A stretch of 21,489 bases of DNA, taken from NCBI GenBank assembly GCA_049999725.1, contig JBNGIS010022766.1, positions 41,802 to 63,290 on the forward strand. Reading direction: 5' to 3'. Positions within the stretch are counted from its first letter, which is position 1, and the number at the start of each line of letters is the position of its first letter. Made by a program: the position numbers and the translations under genes. A model generated the notes under the pieces. The model worked only from the letters and a program-made list of their open reading frames with translations, was not told the DNA's origin and made no database searches. Source of the DNA: Haplomitrium mnioides (taxonomy: Eukaryota; Marchantiophyta; Haplomitriopsida; Calobryales). Below, piece by piece: positions 9,328 through 19,409 of this stretch.

Positions 9328-11715
9328 TTAATCCAAAGGTTGAGCATCTGTAGCTTCTAGAGAGTTTTGGCAAGACTTTCCAGTCCCAGATATTGCAATA
9401 GAGTCACCTGAAGCACTTGTAGTACTAAGAGGAATAGGTTCCTTGTCGTATGCATAAATAATTTGTGACTCAATCACATCGGATGGCAAGGAAGCCATCG
9501 TCAAAACCCTCTGAGGAATGTAGATAGACTGACGTCCATCATATTCCACGGCGATGTAGTTTTGCATCAACTTTAAAGCACAAACAAGGCTTGTGCCAAA
9601 CCCACAACAGAGATCTAGGATCCAATCCTGCTATGTTGATAAATGGTTGATGAAAAAATTATAAAGGACGTGCAGCTTCTGATAAACATTGACAAGAACA
9701 TCATCTCCTAGATGTTTAAGTTTTGCAGAAACTACAGGACAACTAAAAACACTACGCATAATCTGTCGAAGAAGTCTGGTCGAAGAAACAGGTTGCAAAT
9801 TAAAGAGCCTCATGCTCCTCTTTCCTTCTTTAGTCCAATAGCCCACAGTCTAATATTTGTGAGCATGTGCAATTTTGGGACCACCAGAATGATGAATGTT
9901 GTTTTTGTCTCTACAAAAAGAAAAACAAGCAAATCAACTATTGCAACTAAAATACAAGAGAAGTAAAAAAAGAGAAATCAAAAACAAAAAAAATCAAACA
10001 ACAACTTACCAGATGTCGTGGTCAATTGCACAACAAACTTTCAAAAGGGCATCCTCGATGATGCTGAATTGCTGCGACGAATGAATGATAACAAAAGACC
10101 AAAAGTTCGAAGTTGTAACTGCTGCAAAAGATGATACCATGTCAAAAATGTCATCTTTTGAAAAGGGTTCAGAGTCATCATGCTTACATTCTTTAAGGTT
10201 GTAACTATAAGAAATATCAACAATAGCCAAAGTGAAACACCTAGGTTTCACACGACCCTTCAATTGTCGAGCGTTGGCCTCCTCGTGGACTTGATAAAAC
10301 ACCACGTTAAGATCATCGATATAGGACATTAAATCTTCTTCCTCATCTCTTACAACTCCTTCAGTTGTGAGAGATGCAGCATCGCTTTGCTGCCATGCTT
10401 TCCACTCTCTAACCTTTTGGCAATAGAGAAGAAAAGCAGAAGGATAAGAGACTAAGGTGGGAGGGTGGTCTTGATCTTCAAGGGCTTCTTTGACCATTGA
10501 TTGTTTTTGACCTTTCGCAGCTGCTGTCAATTTTTCTGCTAGCTGCCGTTTAAAATTTTTGTCCCACTGCACAAAAAGAAAATAGAAAACATTATAGAGA
10601 GATAAAAAACATTTTAAGGTAGAGAACGGTATTGACTTCCATGCGCACATGGACTACGTAGTCCAAGCATGCAAAAACAGCAAAGTCCATGCACACATGG
10701 ACATTGAAGTCTAAGCGTGAAGTAACTTCGATGTTCCAACGCGCAAGGACAGCAAAGTCCATGTACGCATAGACTTTGATGTCCATGCGCTCATGGACTT
10801 TGTTGTCCCTACTTGCAAAGACTGCAAAGTTCATGCGCGCATGGACTACGAAGTCCTTGCGTGCAAGGACTTTGATGTTCTTGCTTACAGGGACATTGAA
10901 AGCCATGCACGCATTGACTTCGCTTTACCTACGCGCTTAGACTGTGAAGTCCATACGCGCATGGACTTTAAAGTCCATGCGCGCATAGAGATCAAAGTCC
11001 ATTCACGCGAGGACTTCAAAGTCCAATCGCGTATGGACTTCGAACTCCATGCAAGAAATTGACTTTGAAGTTCATGCACGCATGGACTTCAATGTCCATG
11101 TGCGGAGGGACCCTAAACTTTTTTTTAAACAAAGAACAAGTTCTAAAAAATTCACTGCAAATACAAAGAAATGAATGTGGTGTGAAAGGAAGAACTTACC
11201 AAAAGCTTCTCGAAGCTTGAATAAAACAAGGCCATCTTAGACTCTTCAGTGCGAAGAGGGTACTCCTCTCTTGCCTCCTCCCATGTGTTGTAGTACACCT
11301 CAGAACAAAAACTTTTGACTATTACCGCCAAAACTTTGTGTCTCTCCGCCTCTTGAGACATCTCGTTTATTGAAAGCTCTCTAGCTTCCACCCAGTTCAA
11401 AACAATAATCTTCACTTCATTAAGAAGACCCTGAAGGGACCACCAAGACGTCCACTTCATGTCGTCCACTCACAACGACCCCTTGGCCTTAGGCTTCTGA
11501 CCCTTCACTATATTTTTCTCCCACATTGAAAATATGCTATGTTGTAAATCCCAAAGCTTGCCACATCGGAACGCTAGTTAGAACCAGTTGTCTTGAGAGG
11601 TGACTGTCTTCTCAAGAATCGACTTGGGTTTTATCTCCAAGGTAGATGACATATAGGCTGGTGGGGCATGAAGGAAGTTACATTGCACCATGAGGGGGAA
11701 TATATTGCTCAATGT
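9328..11715 (-). pseudogene. DNA methyltransferase-like pseudogene, copy C (most complete copy)
   Basis: Exon 1 (about 11715-11200; the same frame stays open to 11994 beyond a TAG) carries NFLHAPPAYMSSTLEI and VEARELSINEMSQEAERH. It ends at a phase-0 GTAAGT donor. Intron 1 (11199-10567) holds the 24-nt array. Exon 2 (10566-10010) is 185 codons without a stop: a basic KRQLAEKL segment, an acidic DEEEDL segment, and DISY at 10207-10218 in the motif IV position. Intron 2 (10009-9911) is 99 bp. Exon 3 (9910-9328) has GYWTKEGKRS, WILDLCCGFGTSL (motif I core 9592-9609), QNYIAVEYDGRQ and a Ser/Thr-rich tail of about 65 residues. This order (IV before I, Asp after the second strand) is that of permuted amino-type DNA methyltransferases, which transfer methyl from S-adenosylmethionine to adenine N6 or cytosine N4. 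Stops: 11716-11718 if included, 11578-11580, 11470-11472, TGA at the exon 2/3 junction, 9850-9852 and 9631-9633. Confidence 0.75.
10634..11112. repeat. 24-nt palindromic tandem array in intron 1 of copy C
   Basis: About twenty 24-nt units alternate two palindromes, GACTTCGAAGTC and CATGCGCGCATG, so the consensus unit equals its own reverse complement when rotated. Both strands stay open for about 90-100 codons (10793-11062 plus, 10592-10906 minus), and both read an octapeptide close to MDFKVHAR. The array lies wholly inside the intron bounded by the donor at 11199 and the acceptor at 10567. I therefore treat these frames as a by-product of the repeat, not as genes. Confidence 0.88.
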
Positions 11716-11718
11716 CTA

Positions 11719-14700
11719 AGCGCCTTTGCCACGAGGATAGTATTCACATTTCAGTAGAATGAGTAGAAATAGACCAAGAGGGGATATTCTTAGAGAGTTG
11801 CCATCAACAGCTGCTGCCCGACAACATTTGTGGAGCAGCAAGAGCGCTATTGAGAAGGGTGATGCGTATGGTTTCGGAATTACTCGTAGGAACTTTTGAT
11901 GGGAGAATGTGCAAGAAACCGGTGGCCCAAGGAGAGGAATCTCAGAAAATGATAGGTTGAGAGATAAACATGTCTCAAATGAAGTATTGACCAAAACTCA
12001 GTAGGAGCCGCCGTTGGGAAGTAAGAATCATGTATCAAAATTAGGAAGGAATGGATGTTGTGCTCGATCAGGCACTCTTGAACCCTATGAACTCATGAGG
12101 CTGAAGGGGAGAAATGCTAGAGGCAAGAATCATGACGCCGTCAAGTACTGAGAGAGTGAATGCGCCAATCGCATTCTGGTTATAAACCAGCAGAAGGAGG
12201 CATGAACCACAAATTGAGGAACTGCACACAAACTACTTGAATCCTCTACTACAAGCAAACCCTCAGGCTTTGTGTCCTTTCGAATCGAAGGCAAATCTGT
12301 AGTTGCAATGAAGAAAAAGTGACGGATTGGTGAAGGATAGGACGGGGATGACTGATGCGTCGAACCAAACATATATGTTGCAAATCAAGAAGAAGGAGAA
12401 TGAGTGTGATACTTGAACTCAGAATCAGAGTGGTACGACGGTGATAAGACAAAAAGGGGGATCAAGAGGATTGCAATACTCATGAGTATAGAAGAGGCAT
12501 TCGCTAATGCCATAAGATACAACAAAACATCATCCTCAAGGGAATTTTTTGACAACAGAAGAATCGGTTGAAGGAAGAAGAGAGGCATAGCCATACCTGC
12601 TTGAGGGTGCTATGGTCACAAGGGATGCTTCTAATTGTTGGTAGAATGGGAAGGAATGAACTGAGAGGCAAAGAGGTATAGCATTTGAGGAGAGGAATAC
12701 TCTGAGGAGTTTAGACCTTGGGCTTTACCTTTCAATGACGTAGAAAGGACATACGTGGGTGCTAAGAAACACTACCGCGAAATCAAAGGAGCTTAGCTTG
12801 CAGGTAGTCGTCGAAGGGAGAGACTGAGGTGTCCTGTATCATATGGATAGCATGAAGACCTGCGGAACGAATGACTCAACACCTACCATCCCAGTGAAAA
12901 TATGCTTGATGAAGTTGCTATGGTGGAAGAAGTGATGAAGATAGGAAACCAAGTACAAAGGCGGCTCAACAAATTGCAATCATAAGCTGGACCTGTAGAT
13001 ACAAAGACAAACTCAGATCCATGGATGAGGCTGCACGAGATGGTTACTAGTTGACAATGAGGGAATTGTTGGAGGAAAGGTGAGAATTCGAAAAAAACAA
13101 ACAAACAAACACGAACCGACCGATAGGGAAGAAAGGCTTTACTATAAGAACGTATACGTTGAGAGTTTTGTAGCTATGGAGACAACCCTTGGTATAGGAA
13201 CCGACAACCATTGGCTGTTTAGGGGTTCCGATAGAATAGCGAGAGGGGGTGTTCGGTGGTCCCATGGTTATCATGACAGGAAAAGTAAGGTGTGGTATCA
13301 GCAACTCTAAACAAGGGAAACGTTCCTTGATGGGGTGAAGGTATAAGACTGTAAGGGGTAAGTTAGAACATAAGACATGGAGTTAGAATAGGAGTATGAG
13401 AGGAATCGTGGGTGAAGGGAGGGGAGAGTAAGGACTAGGATGAATGTTGAAAGGAAGAAGATGGAGATATGAAGATTATTGAACGAGGTGGCAAGTAAGA
13501 TTCTGTACAAGATGGGAATGTGGGTTGCAAGGTGTCTGAGTGGGGAGTGTACCAAATATTATGAGGGCCCAAGTGGGATGGCTCCCTTGCTAAGGTGGTG
13601 GGTGGCTAGTAGCTAAGGTAACAAAAAATAAAAAATATTTGTTGTTTTGTATTTGTGTGTGAGTTCAGTATCTTGTCCTTTTATTAGAGTCTGCCATATG
13701 TCCGTATTGCGGGGAGTATATGTGAAATGTTAGTCAAACTTCAGAGTGTGATAGTAGTTGTGTTTGTCGTGGGATTCTTGTTGGGAGATAAGTGGGACTT
13801 GTTATTCTAGTAAGGACAGGAGAGATGGAAGAGATAGAGAAGTGAATAGTTGAGGTGTTATGCCCAAAGGGGGGAAGTCAAATCATCTGAAATTGTACTT
13901 GCATTGGTTATCAGTTAAACACGTATTCAGTACAGTGCTATTCTTGTTATTGTGAATGCTTGTGATTTCAGTTTACGCATCTTTCTTGAATTGTTCTTTT
14001 CTGGTTGAAACATCTAAAATTAAGACGCATTTGAGTTATTTCATTTCTGTTTTGGGCCACCACTCCTGAACCAAAAGACCAACCAGCAAGCCCAAATTCG
14101 TTTGCAGATCCTGAGCCGTTCCAGAGGGAAGAAGCACCCTCACGATCCCTTGAGTTCTGGTGGACGTTACTACCACCACGACCAAGCATATCCCTAGATA
14201 GTCCAATCAGCGAGGGACCCAACCCAGTTATTAAGATCTAGAAGTTAGCCTTTATACTACAACACGGACCAAAACAGCAAGGCTCCTCCCCCTATGCCAT
14301 GAAATTCAAGACCTAATAGTGGTGTCGTTGCTGCTTTCTTCTGCCTTGTCCCTCTTAAATATTTTTTTGGTGGCTCTTCTATGGGCCATAATGAGACTCC
14401 TGCAACGGCGAGAATGGATGAAGCATGTGACATGACCTTAGACCATTTCCTATACCGAATGTGGGTGGAGACCATTGATACTCTTTGGTGATTAGCTACA
14501 TGGATTCCATTGGACACTCTTAGTTTTGAACACATAGAACTGGTTACTAGCCTTTGATCTCTACCGTAGCTCTTAGTTTTTCTTCGTCATGCTCTTTAGT
14601 TAGTTCTCTTGGAGTTGGTCTCTTTATATCCCATGAACTATCGAGTTTCTCTTTGATCCAGCCTAGTTCTCTTCCATTCTAGATCTAAGGTGTGCCACAC

Positions 14701-14847
14701 CTTTCTTTTGTCAATTAAGTTCACATTTGCATGTTGGGCCAGAGGCCGTAGGCTGCAGGTTTCTTTTCTTTTCATGACACATCCTTTTTCTAGAGTCTTG
14801 GAGTCTAGTCTTGAATCTGAGGGGAACACGGTTGCTTCAATTGGTGT
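11719..14847. other. Unassigned region between copy C and the gypsy gag
   Basis: No domain was recognised on either strand. The minus-strand frame upstream of copy C exon 1 stays open to 11994 and may be more of that gene. From about 12100 to 13560 the plus strand is markedly purine-rich. Purine runs at 13865-13876 (AAAGGGGGGAAG) resemble a polypurine tract. Both strands are open for over 60 codons at about 14030-14220 with no recognisable product. The 5' leader and LTR of the gypsy element could lie here, but I could not locate them. Confidence 0.45.
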
Positions 14848-14982
14848 ATGAAGCATCCTCCTCCACTTCCTATCTTTTCTCGATCTGATCGGTACATAAG
14901 TAGGTGTCTTCATCCTTTGCATCATAGGAAGAAGACTCGGCTATCCGATTCCCCTTCTCCTGTTCCCAATCAAGTCCCAGCT

Positions 14983-15488
14983 ATGGCTTTCCAACCGCCA
15001 TTGCCTTCAATATATACATGCCAAAAAATTATTGGCCAAATGGTAGTTGATCGTGTAGATGCAGACACTCATCTGAATTGTTTTCTAGCCTTAGCCGCAG
15101 CTACATAAGACCCTCAAGATGTTCTCAAGCATAAGTTCCCGACCACCTTGGATGGCGATGCCATCAATTGGTATTTCAGAGAGGCCTCTACCATAGTTTC
15201 ATGGCCTTATCTTCGTATAGCCTTTCTAGACCATTTTCGTCTAGCACACCACTTTGATCATGCATGAGATGATCTATTTTGCATTCAAATATATGTTGAA
15301 GGCTCCATTCAGGACTACAACAACAGATTTAAAGTAGTTGTCAATAAGAGAAGAACTCCTCCACCAGTAGAAGATCAAACAGGGTTCTTCATAAAAGGTT
15401 TATCTAATTTCATTCAAGAGTATGTGTTGCTCCAAGATCCGCAGACCTTAGATAGAGCCATTCAAGTGGCAACATCATACAAAAAAAT
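14983..15488 (+). pseudogene. gag: gypsy gag, capsid part
   Basis: Gag forms the virus-like particle of the retroelement. The segment LDGDAINWYFREAS, then SWPYLRIAFLDHF, then IQDYNNRF, matches the plant retrotransposon gag (capsid) domain pattern. I prefer the ATG at 14983 (MAFQPPLPS) because the family signature starts soon after. The frame is also open back to the ATG at 14848, whose basic, Pro-rich product is less typical. It is broken by TAA at 15106-15108, TGA at 15265-15267 and a frameshift at the A7 run at its end, after which the next segment continues one frame over. Confidence 0.82.
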
Positions 15489-16319
15489 GCCTTTGAGGAG
15501 AGAATCTTTGCTTCTGCCACTTTCTCTTCACCTAGCAAGGTGCCCAACATTAGCACCCTGAGTTATGGTGCCTCACATTCTACCAAGACTATTGCACCAA
15601 CTCACTCACATCCAAATCTAGTAGTCCCTACAAGATCTGAATCCTCCATTGCTTCTAACTCACGTTGAGATGAATCCGCTGAGTTCATAGTAGAAGTCAA
15701 AAATGATATATCAAATCTTCTTGCTGACCAGATGGCAAACATGAAAATACAGATGGTACAATTAGGTGCTGTACCCAATACACAATCTTAACCTGCCAAT
15801 GTTTGGTGCATAAGATGTAATCAACAACATTCTTCTTTAAAGGCTTGTCCTCCGGCTATTTGGTGCAACCTATGTCCATCCTCAGACCATGAGACTACTG
15901 TTTGTCCTATTTGGAGAAGACTTTGAGTAGTGGAAGCCAAGTCAAGTGCTACTGTCAATATGGTTGTTGTTCCTCCTCCTACAGCAGCGTTGGCTTCTTC
16001 CACTTTGCCTCAAGCAGCGCCAACTACCAGTCAAGTCCTTGCTCCTATATACCAGGCTCCTTTGGTTGTACAACTAGCCCCATATCATCAACAGAGCTAC
16101 CCACAAGCAGCCACGCAACAAGGGGGAAATCCTCCATATGCTTAGTATAGGCCTCCTATGAGACAGACCTATTATAATTGCCAGAGCCCTGATCATCTTT
16201 CTAGAGAATGCCCTCACCCTCGTACAAAGAAATACTGTCAAAATAGACCTAAGCCTATGTACCACCGGCCTAATGAAGGCTACCCAAACCAACGACCTTA
16301 CAACAATCGGTTTGGACAT
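15489..16319 (+). pseudogene. gag: gypsy gag, zinc-knuckle (nucleocapsid) part
   Basis: This continues gag after the frameshift. Three cysteine-rich knuckles that would bind the RNA genome are visible. The first is CIRCNQQHSSLKAC at 15807-15848, with slightly irregular spacing. The second is CNLCPSSDHETTVC at 15864-15905, a perfect CX2CX4HX4C. The third is YYNCQSPDHLSREC at 16170-16211, where the first Cys is Tyr (TAT). A Pro/Gln/Ala-rich linker separates the second and third. Stops interrupt it repeatedly, for example after VVPTRSESSIASNSR, after PNTQS and before YRPPMRQT. Confidence 0.8.
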
Positions 16320-17417
16320 TAAGGCTAGAGCTCCAATACTTACTCTCCTCCACAACAGCCTCAGTATCGGCAATAGCAAAATTACCAGTCTTATCAACAT
16401 AACCAGCCTACTAATCAACAGCACCAAGCTGAGTATCATCAAACATACTACTCACAGGCTCCGCAATATCAACAGCCACAATATTCACCAACGCAGCAAT
16501 ATCAGTCAACACCACCGCAAACTTAGAATTCTAGATCAGGGTATACCCCTCCACCACCACATATTACTTATTACCAAGCGCATCCCAATCAAACTTTGGC
16601 AATTTAGCCCGCTCTGCAACTAGCTTTGGCACCTACCCCTCAACCTCAACTATTGGGTGCCCCTCAAGCAACTCTAGTTCTCCCTCTCTTGGTTACCTCA
16701 AACGTTGGTCCACCACAAAATGTCCAGCAAGTTTAGGTGGTTCCAATCAATATTATCTTACACTCTGGGGCTCAATTGGCCACACTTGTTGCCCCTCTTT
16801 GTCTTGAGGAACCATGTGTAGTGGCAGCCCCTCCCTTGGCTGCCCCACCAGCACGAGCACCTAGCCTTAACTTTTCCACCGATCAAGCCATACCCAATGC
16901 TCGTGCTAACCTCCCTTACAAGATTCCAATATATACTCTAGTGGATCCTATTCCTTCTCCTTTGGTTCCACTCGACCAGAATATTCCCTCTATTGGTCTG
17001 AAGCTCTGCCTCTCCCTCCCAAGCGGACAGTCAAAGGGATTCCTATAAGGTGCCATAAGTGCAAAGCTCTTCCCTTGTCCTTGCAGAACATTGCACCATA
17101 TGATATATTTGCAGATGTTGCTCAACAACAGGCCCACATGTCCATTGGCAAGCTTTTACGCCTACATACGCCCTCTCGCAATTCTCTTCGATCTGCTCTA
17201 GTCATACCTCGGAAGAACGCCCAAGCAACTTGTTTAATGAAGGCCAGCAAGCCCAAGGCAGCTAGACGACGCGCTTCCAATCGAGGACCCTTCTTCTTCT
17301 TCTTCTTCTTCTCCTTCCATTCCTCTCAGTCTGGTTTCAGATCCTCCTCCAATGGCAGAGCTACCTCCCAACAAAGATGCCTTATCCGTTGTCCACATGG
17401 TCTCCTTATAGGACCCA
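16320..17417 (+). pseudogene. gypsy gag-protease linker region
   Basis: A Gln/Tyr/Pro-rich low-complexity segment (16320-16620) is interrupted by several TAG codons. It is followed by a Pro/Ala-rich stretch and a segment in another frame (about 17000-17260) reading ALPLPPKRTVKG, then APYDIFADVAQQQAHMSIG. Such segments precede the aspartic protease in this kind of element. A CTT microsatellite at 17290-17312 marks the return to the main frame and may have caused that shift. Confidence 0.65.
17290..17312 (+). repeat. CTT microsatellite inside pol
   Basis: Seven or eight CTT triplets encode a Ser run in the main pol frame and Phe in another frame. This is a likely slippage site between the protease linker and the protease. 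Confidence 0.85.
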
Positions 17418-17942
17418 ATGACACTAGCCACTGCCATCCTCATAGATGGTGTAATGATTCCAGCGACACATTTGGACAATGGTTCAGCAGTTAACATCAT
17501 GACAAAGCATACCATGAGCTCTATTGGATATTTGACCAGTGTCTTACATAAAACTTCCCTGGTTCTTTGCCTTGCGGATGGCAGCAATTTTCTGCCCCTT
17601 GGAGTTCTCAAAAATATGCCCACTCTCTTTGTAGACCATGAATACTTGGTTCATTATTTGGTCCTGCGTATAATGCAAAGAAATCAACACCCCTTACTCA
17701 TTGGGCGTCTATGGCTCAAACAAAGCCACACACAATTGGATTTTGCTGATGGAACGTTGACCATCAAACCTCCAGAACAAAGAGTTGTTCTCTCAATGTA
17801 TACACAAGCCCCTTCTCCATCCCCTCAATCTCTGGAGAAGCAATTTACAGATTTATCTCTCGTGGACACAACCTTTCGATTCTTGGTCCCAAAAACTAAA
17901 AATGATACTCTTCATCTTTTTGACAATCTCTTTCTCACATGA
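17418..17942 (+). pseudogene. gypsy aspartic protease
   Basis: This is the retroviral-type protease that would cut the gag-pol polyprotein. The active-site loop reads HLDNGSAVNIM, with DNGS at 17475-17486 standing for the usual D-S/T-G-S. The segment HPLLIGRLWLKQSHTQLDF gives the later I-G-x-x-W-L part of the fold. The frame is open for 174 codons and ends at TGA 17940-17942, beyond which the same frame continues into the reverse transcriptase. This domain itself has no internal break. Confidence 0.82.
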
Positions 17943-18965
17943 AACTTTCTAGAAGTGCAGCTTAAGGACTTACCAATTCTCCCAACAAAGCACAAAAGTC
18001 TAAAAGTCTATGAGGGAATTTCTGAGGCCCAAGAACCGGCCTTCTTGCAACTTATCCATAAATACATTGATGTTTTTGCCTATGAGTACAATGAGATGAC
18101 ATGAATCCCAACATCTGTATATCAGTATCACATCAGGCTTCGACCGGATGCTCATCCTATACGAAAGCGTCCGTGCAAGCTCAATCTTAAATACACAGAA
18201 CTGGTTCAGAAAGACATCACAAAAATGCTACATGCAGGCATCATATCCCATGCAGGCCTCACAGACTGGGTTTCACCTATTGTGGTTGTTCCAAAACCTG
18301 ATGGATCAATAAGAGTATGTGGTGATTTCAAGGCTCTTAATGCTGCAACTATTCCACAACACTTCCCTATTCCTTTTATCGACACAATTCTGGACAATGT
18401 GGCTGGAAAGCAGTGTTATAGTTTTCTGGCTGGTTTTTCTAGATATAATCAAATTGAAATCCATCCAAATTCGAGACATCTTACCATTGTCACTACGCTT
18501 TGGGGGTGTTACTCATACAACAAATTGGTCTTTGGCCTTTGCAATGCTCCAAGCGCATTCGAGAGGATCATGCTCATGGCATTTGAGTCCCTTCTCTAAG
18601 AACCAGATAAGTGTTTGGAGATTTACTTGGACGCTTTCACATTGTACAGCACTACAGACCAACATCTTGCCAAACTAGAACTTGCCTTCACTTGTTGCCG
18701 CACATATAGCATTTCTTTAAATCCAAAGAAGTGTAAGTTCCTCGCGCTAGTAGGTGTGCTTCTAAGGCATATCATTTCAAAAAAAAGTCTACACCCAGAT
18801 CCAGCAAAGGTGAGCATTATCCTCTTACTTCCTTTGCCAACCACAATCAAGCAGCTACAACATTTTATGGGAAAATTGGTTTATTATAGACGCTATTGCT
18901 TGAATTATGCTAAGATCGCTGCTTCTCTATATCAACTGACAAGGCATACAGTTCCCTTTATCTAG
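17943..18965 (+). pseudogene. gypsy reverse transcriptase, catalytic residues lost
   Basis: The domain is unmistakable: DWVSPIVVVPKPDGSIRVC, then HFPIPFIDTILD, then FSRYNQIEIHP, then LVFGLCNAPSAFERIM. Later come LNPKKCKFL and LQHFMGKLVYYRRY of the thumb and connection. Two of the three catalytic aspartates are changed. The first sits in FLAGFS, where most relatives have FLDG (Ala codon 18429-18431). The last is in YLDA at 18624-18635 in place of YxDD. Stops occur at about 18102 (TGA), 18597-18599 (TAA) and 18963-18965 (TAG). The enzyme could not have polymerised DNA even with the stops ignored. Confidence 0.9.
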
Positions 18966-19409
18966 ACCGATGAGTGCCAACAAGCATTTCAAGCCTTAAA
19001 AGATGTCTTGGCTTCTCTGCCCTTTCTAGCTCCTATCAACTGGTATCTTTCTTTTCTAGTGATGGTGGACACTTCTTCTACTACCACAGGCGCAGTACTA
19101 GCCCAAATTCAAGATGGCAAGGAATGTTGTATTTATTATGCTGGATGTCAACTCAGCTTGGTTGAGAGAAATTACAATGTCATTGAGTGAGAGGCCCTCA
19201 GACTCATCCATGTAGTCCAGAAATTTCGACATTACCTTCTGAGCTATCCTTTCACTTTTATTGTAGATCATGACTCTTTAAAGTACATCATTAACAAGCA
19301 TGATCTTACTAGTTGCCTCATTTGTTGGGTCCTTCATCTGTAGGAGTTTAATTTCCAACTCCAGGTTTGACTTGAAGCTAAGCATGAGAACTGTGATCTC
19401 TTATCTTGT
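18966..19409 (+). pseudogene. gypsy RNase H
   Basis: VMVDTSSTTTGAVLAQ, then QLSLVERNYNVIE, then EALRLIHVVQKFRHYLL and FIVDHDSLKYII, follow the RNase H pattern of Ty3/gypsy elements, in which the domain degrades the RNA of the RNA-DNA hybrid. Asp of MVDTS, Glu of LVERNY and Asp of VDHDSL stay in place. TGA at 19188-19190 and two further stops near 19340-19375 break it. Confidence 0.85.

Noticed and set aside
10793-11062. Protein-coding gene for an MDFKVHAR octapeptide repeat
   Set aside because: The frame is open because the 24-nt repeat length is a multiple of three and the unit is palindromic. The array lies inside an intron with clear splice sites on the other strand.
10634-11112. CRISPR-like array of short direct repeats
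   Set aside because: Units are contiguous with no unique spacers, and no cas genes exist. The context is a eukaryotic intron.
9328-11715. Bacterial contamination as the source of the methyltransferase
   Set aside because: Spliceosomal introns, three diverged copies and the shared eukaryotic repeat context argue against it.
13293-13301. TGGTATCAG resembling a methionine-initiator tRNA primer-binding site for the gypsy element
   Set aside because: Only nine bases match, the following bases differ from the usual site, and the preceding sequence does not end in CA as an LTR should.
13080-13310. Plus-strand 76-codon frame as a gene
   Set aside because: No domain recognised; overlapping minus-strand frames of similar length are equally plausible by chance.
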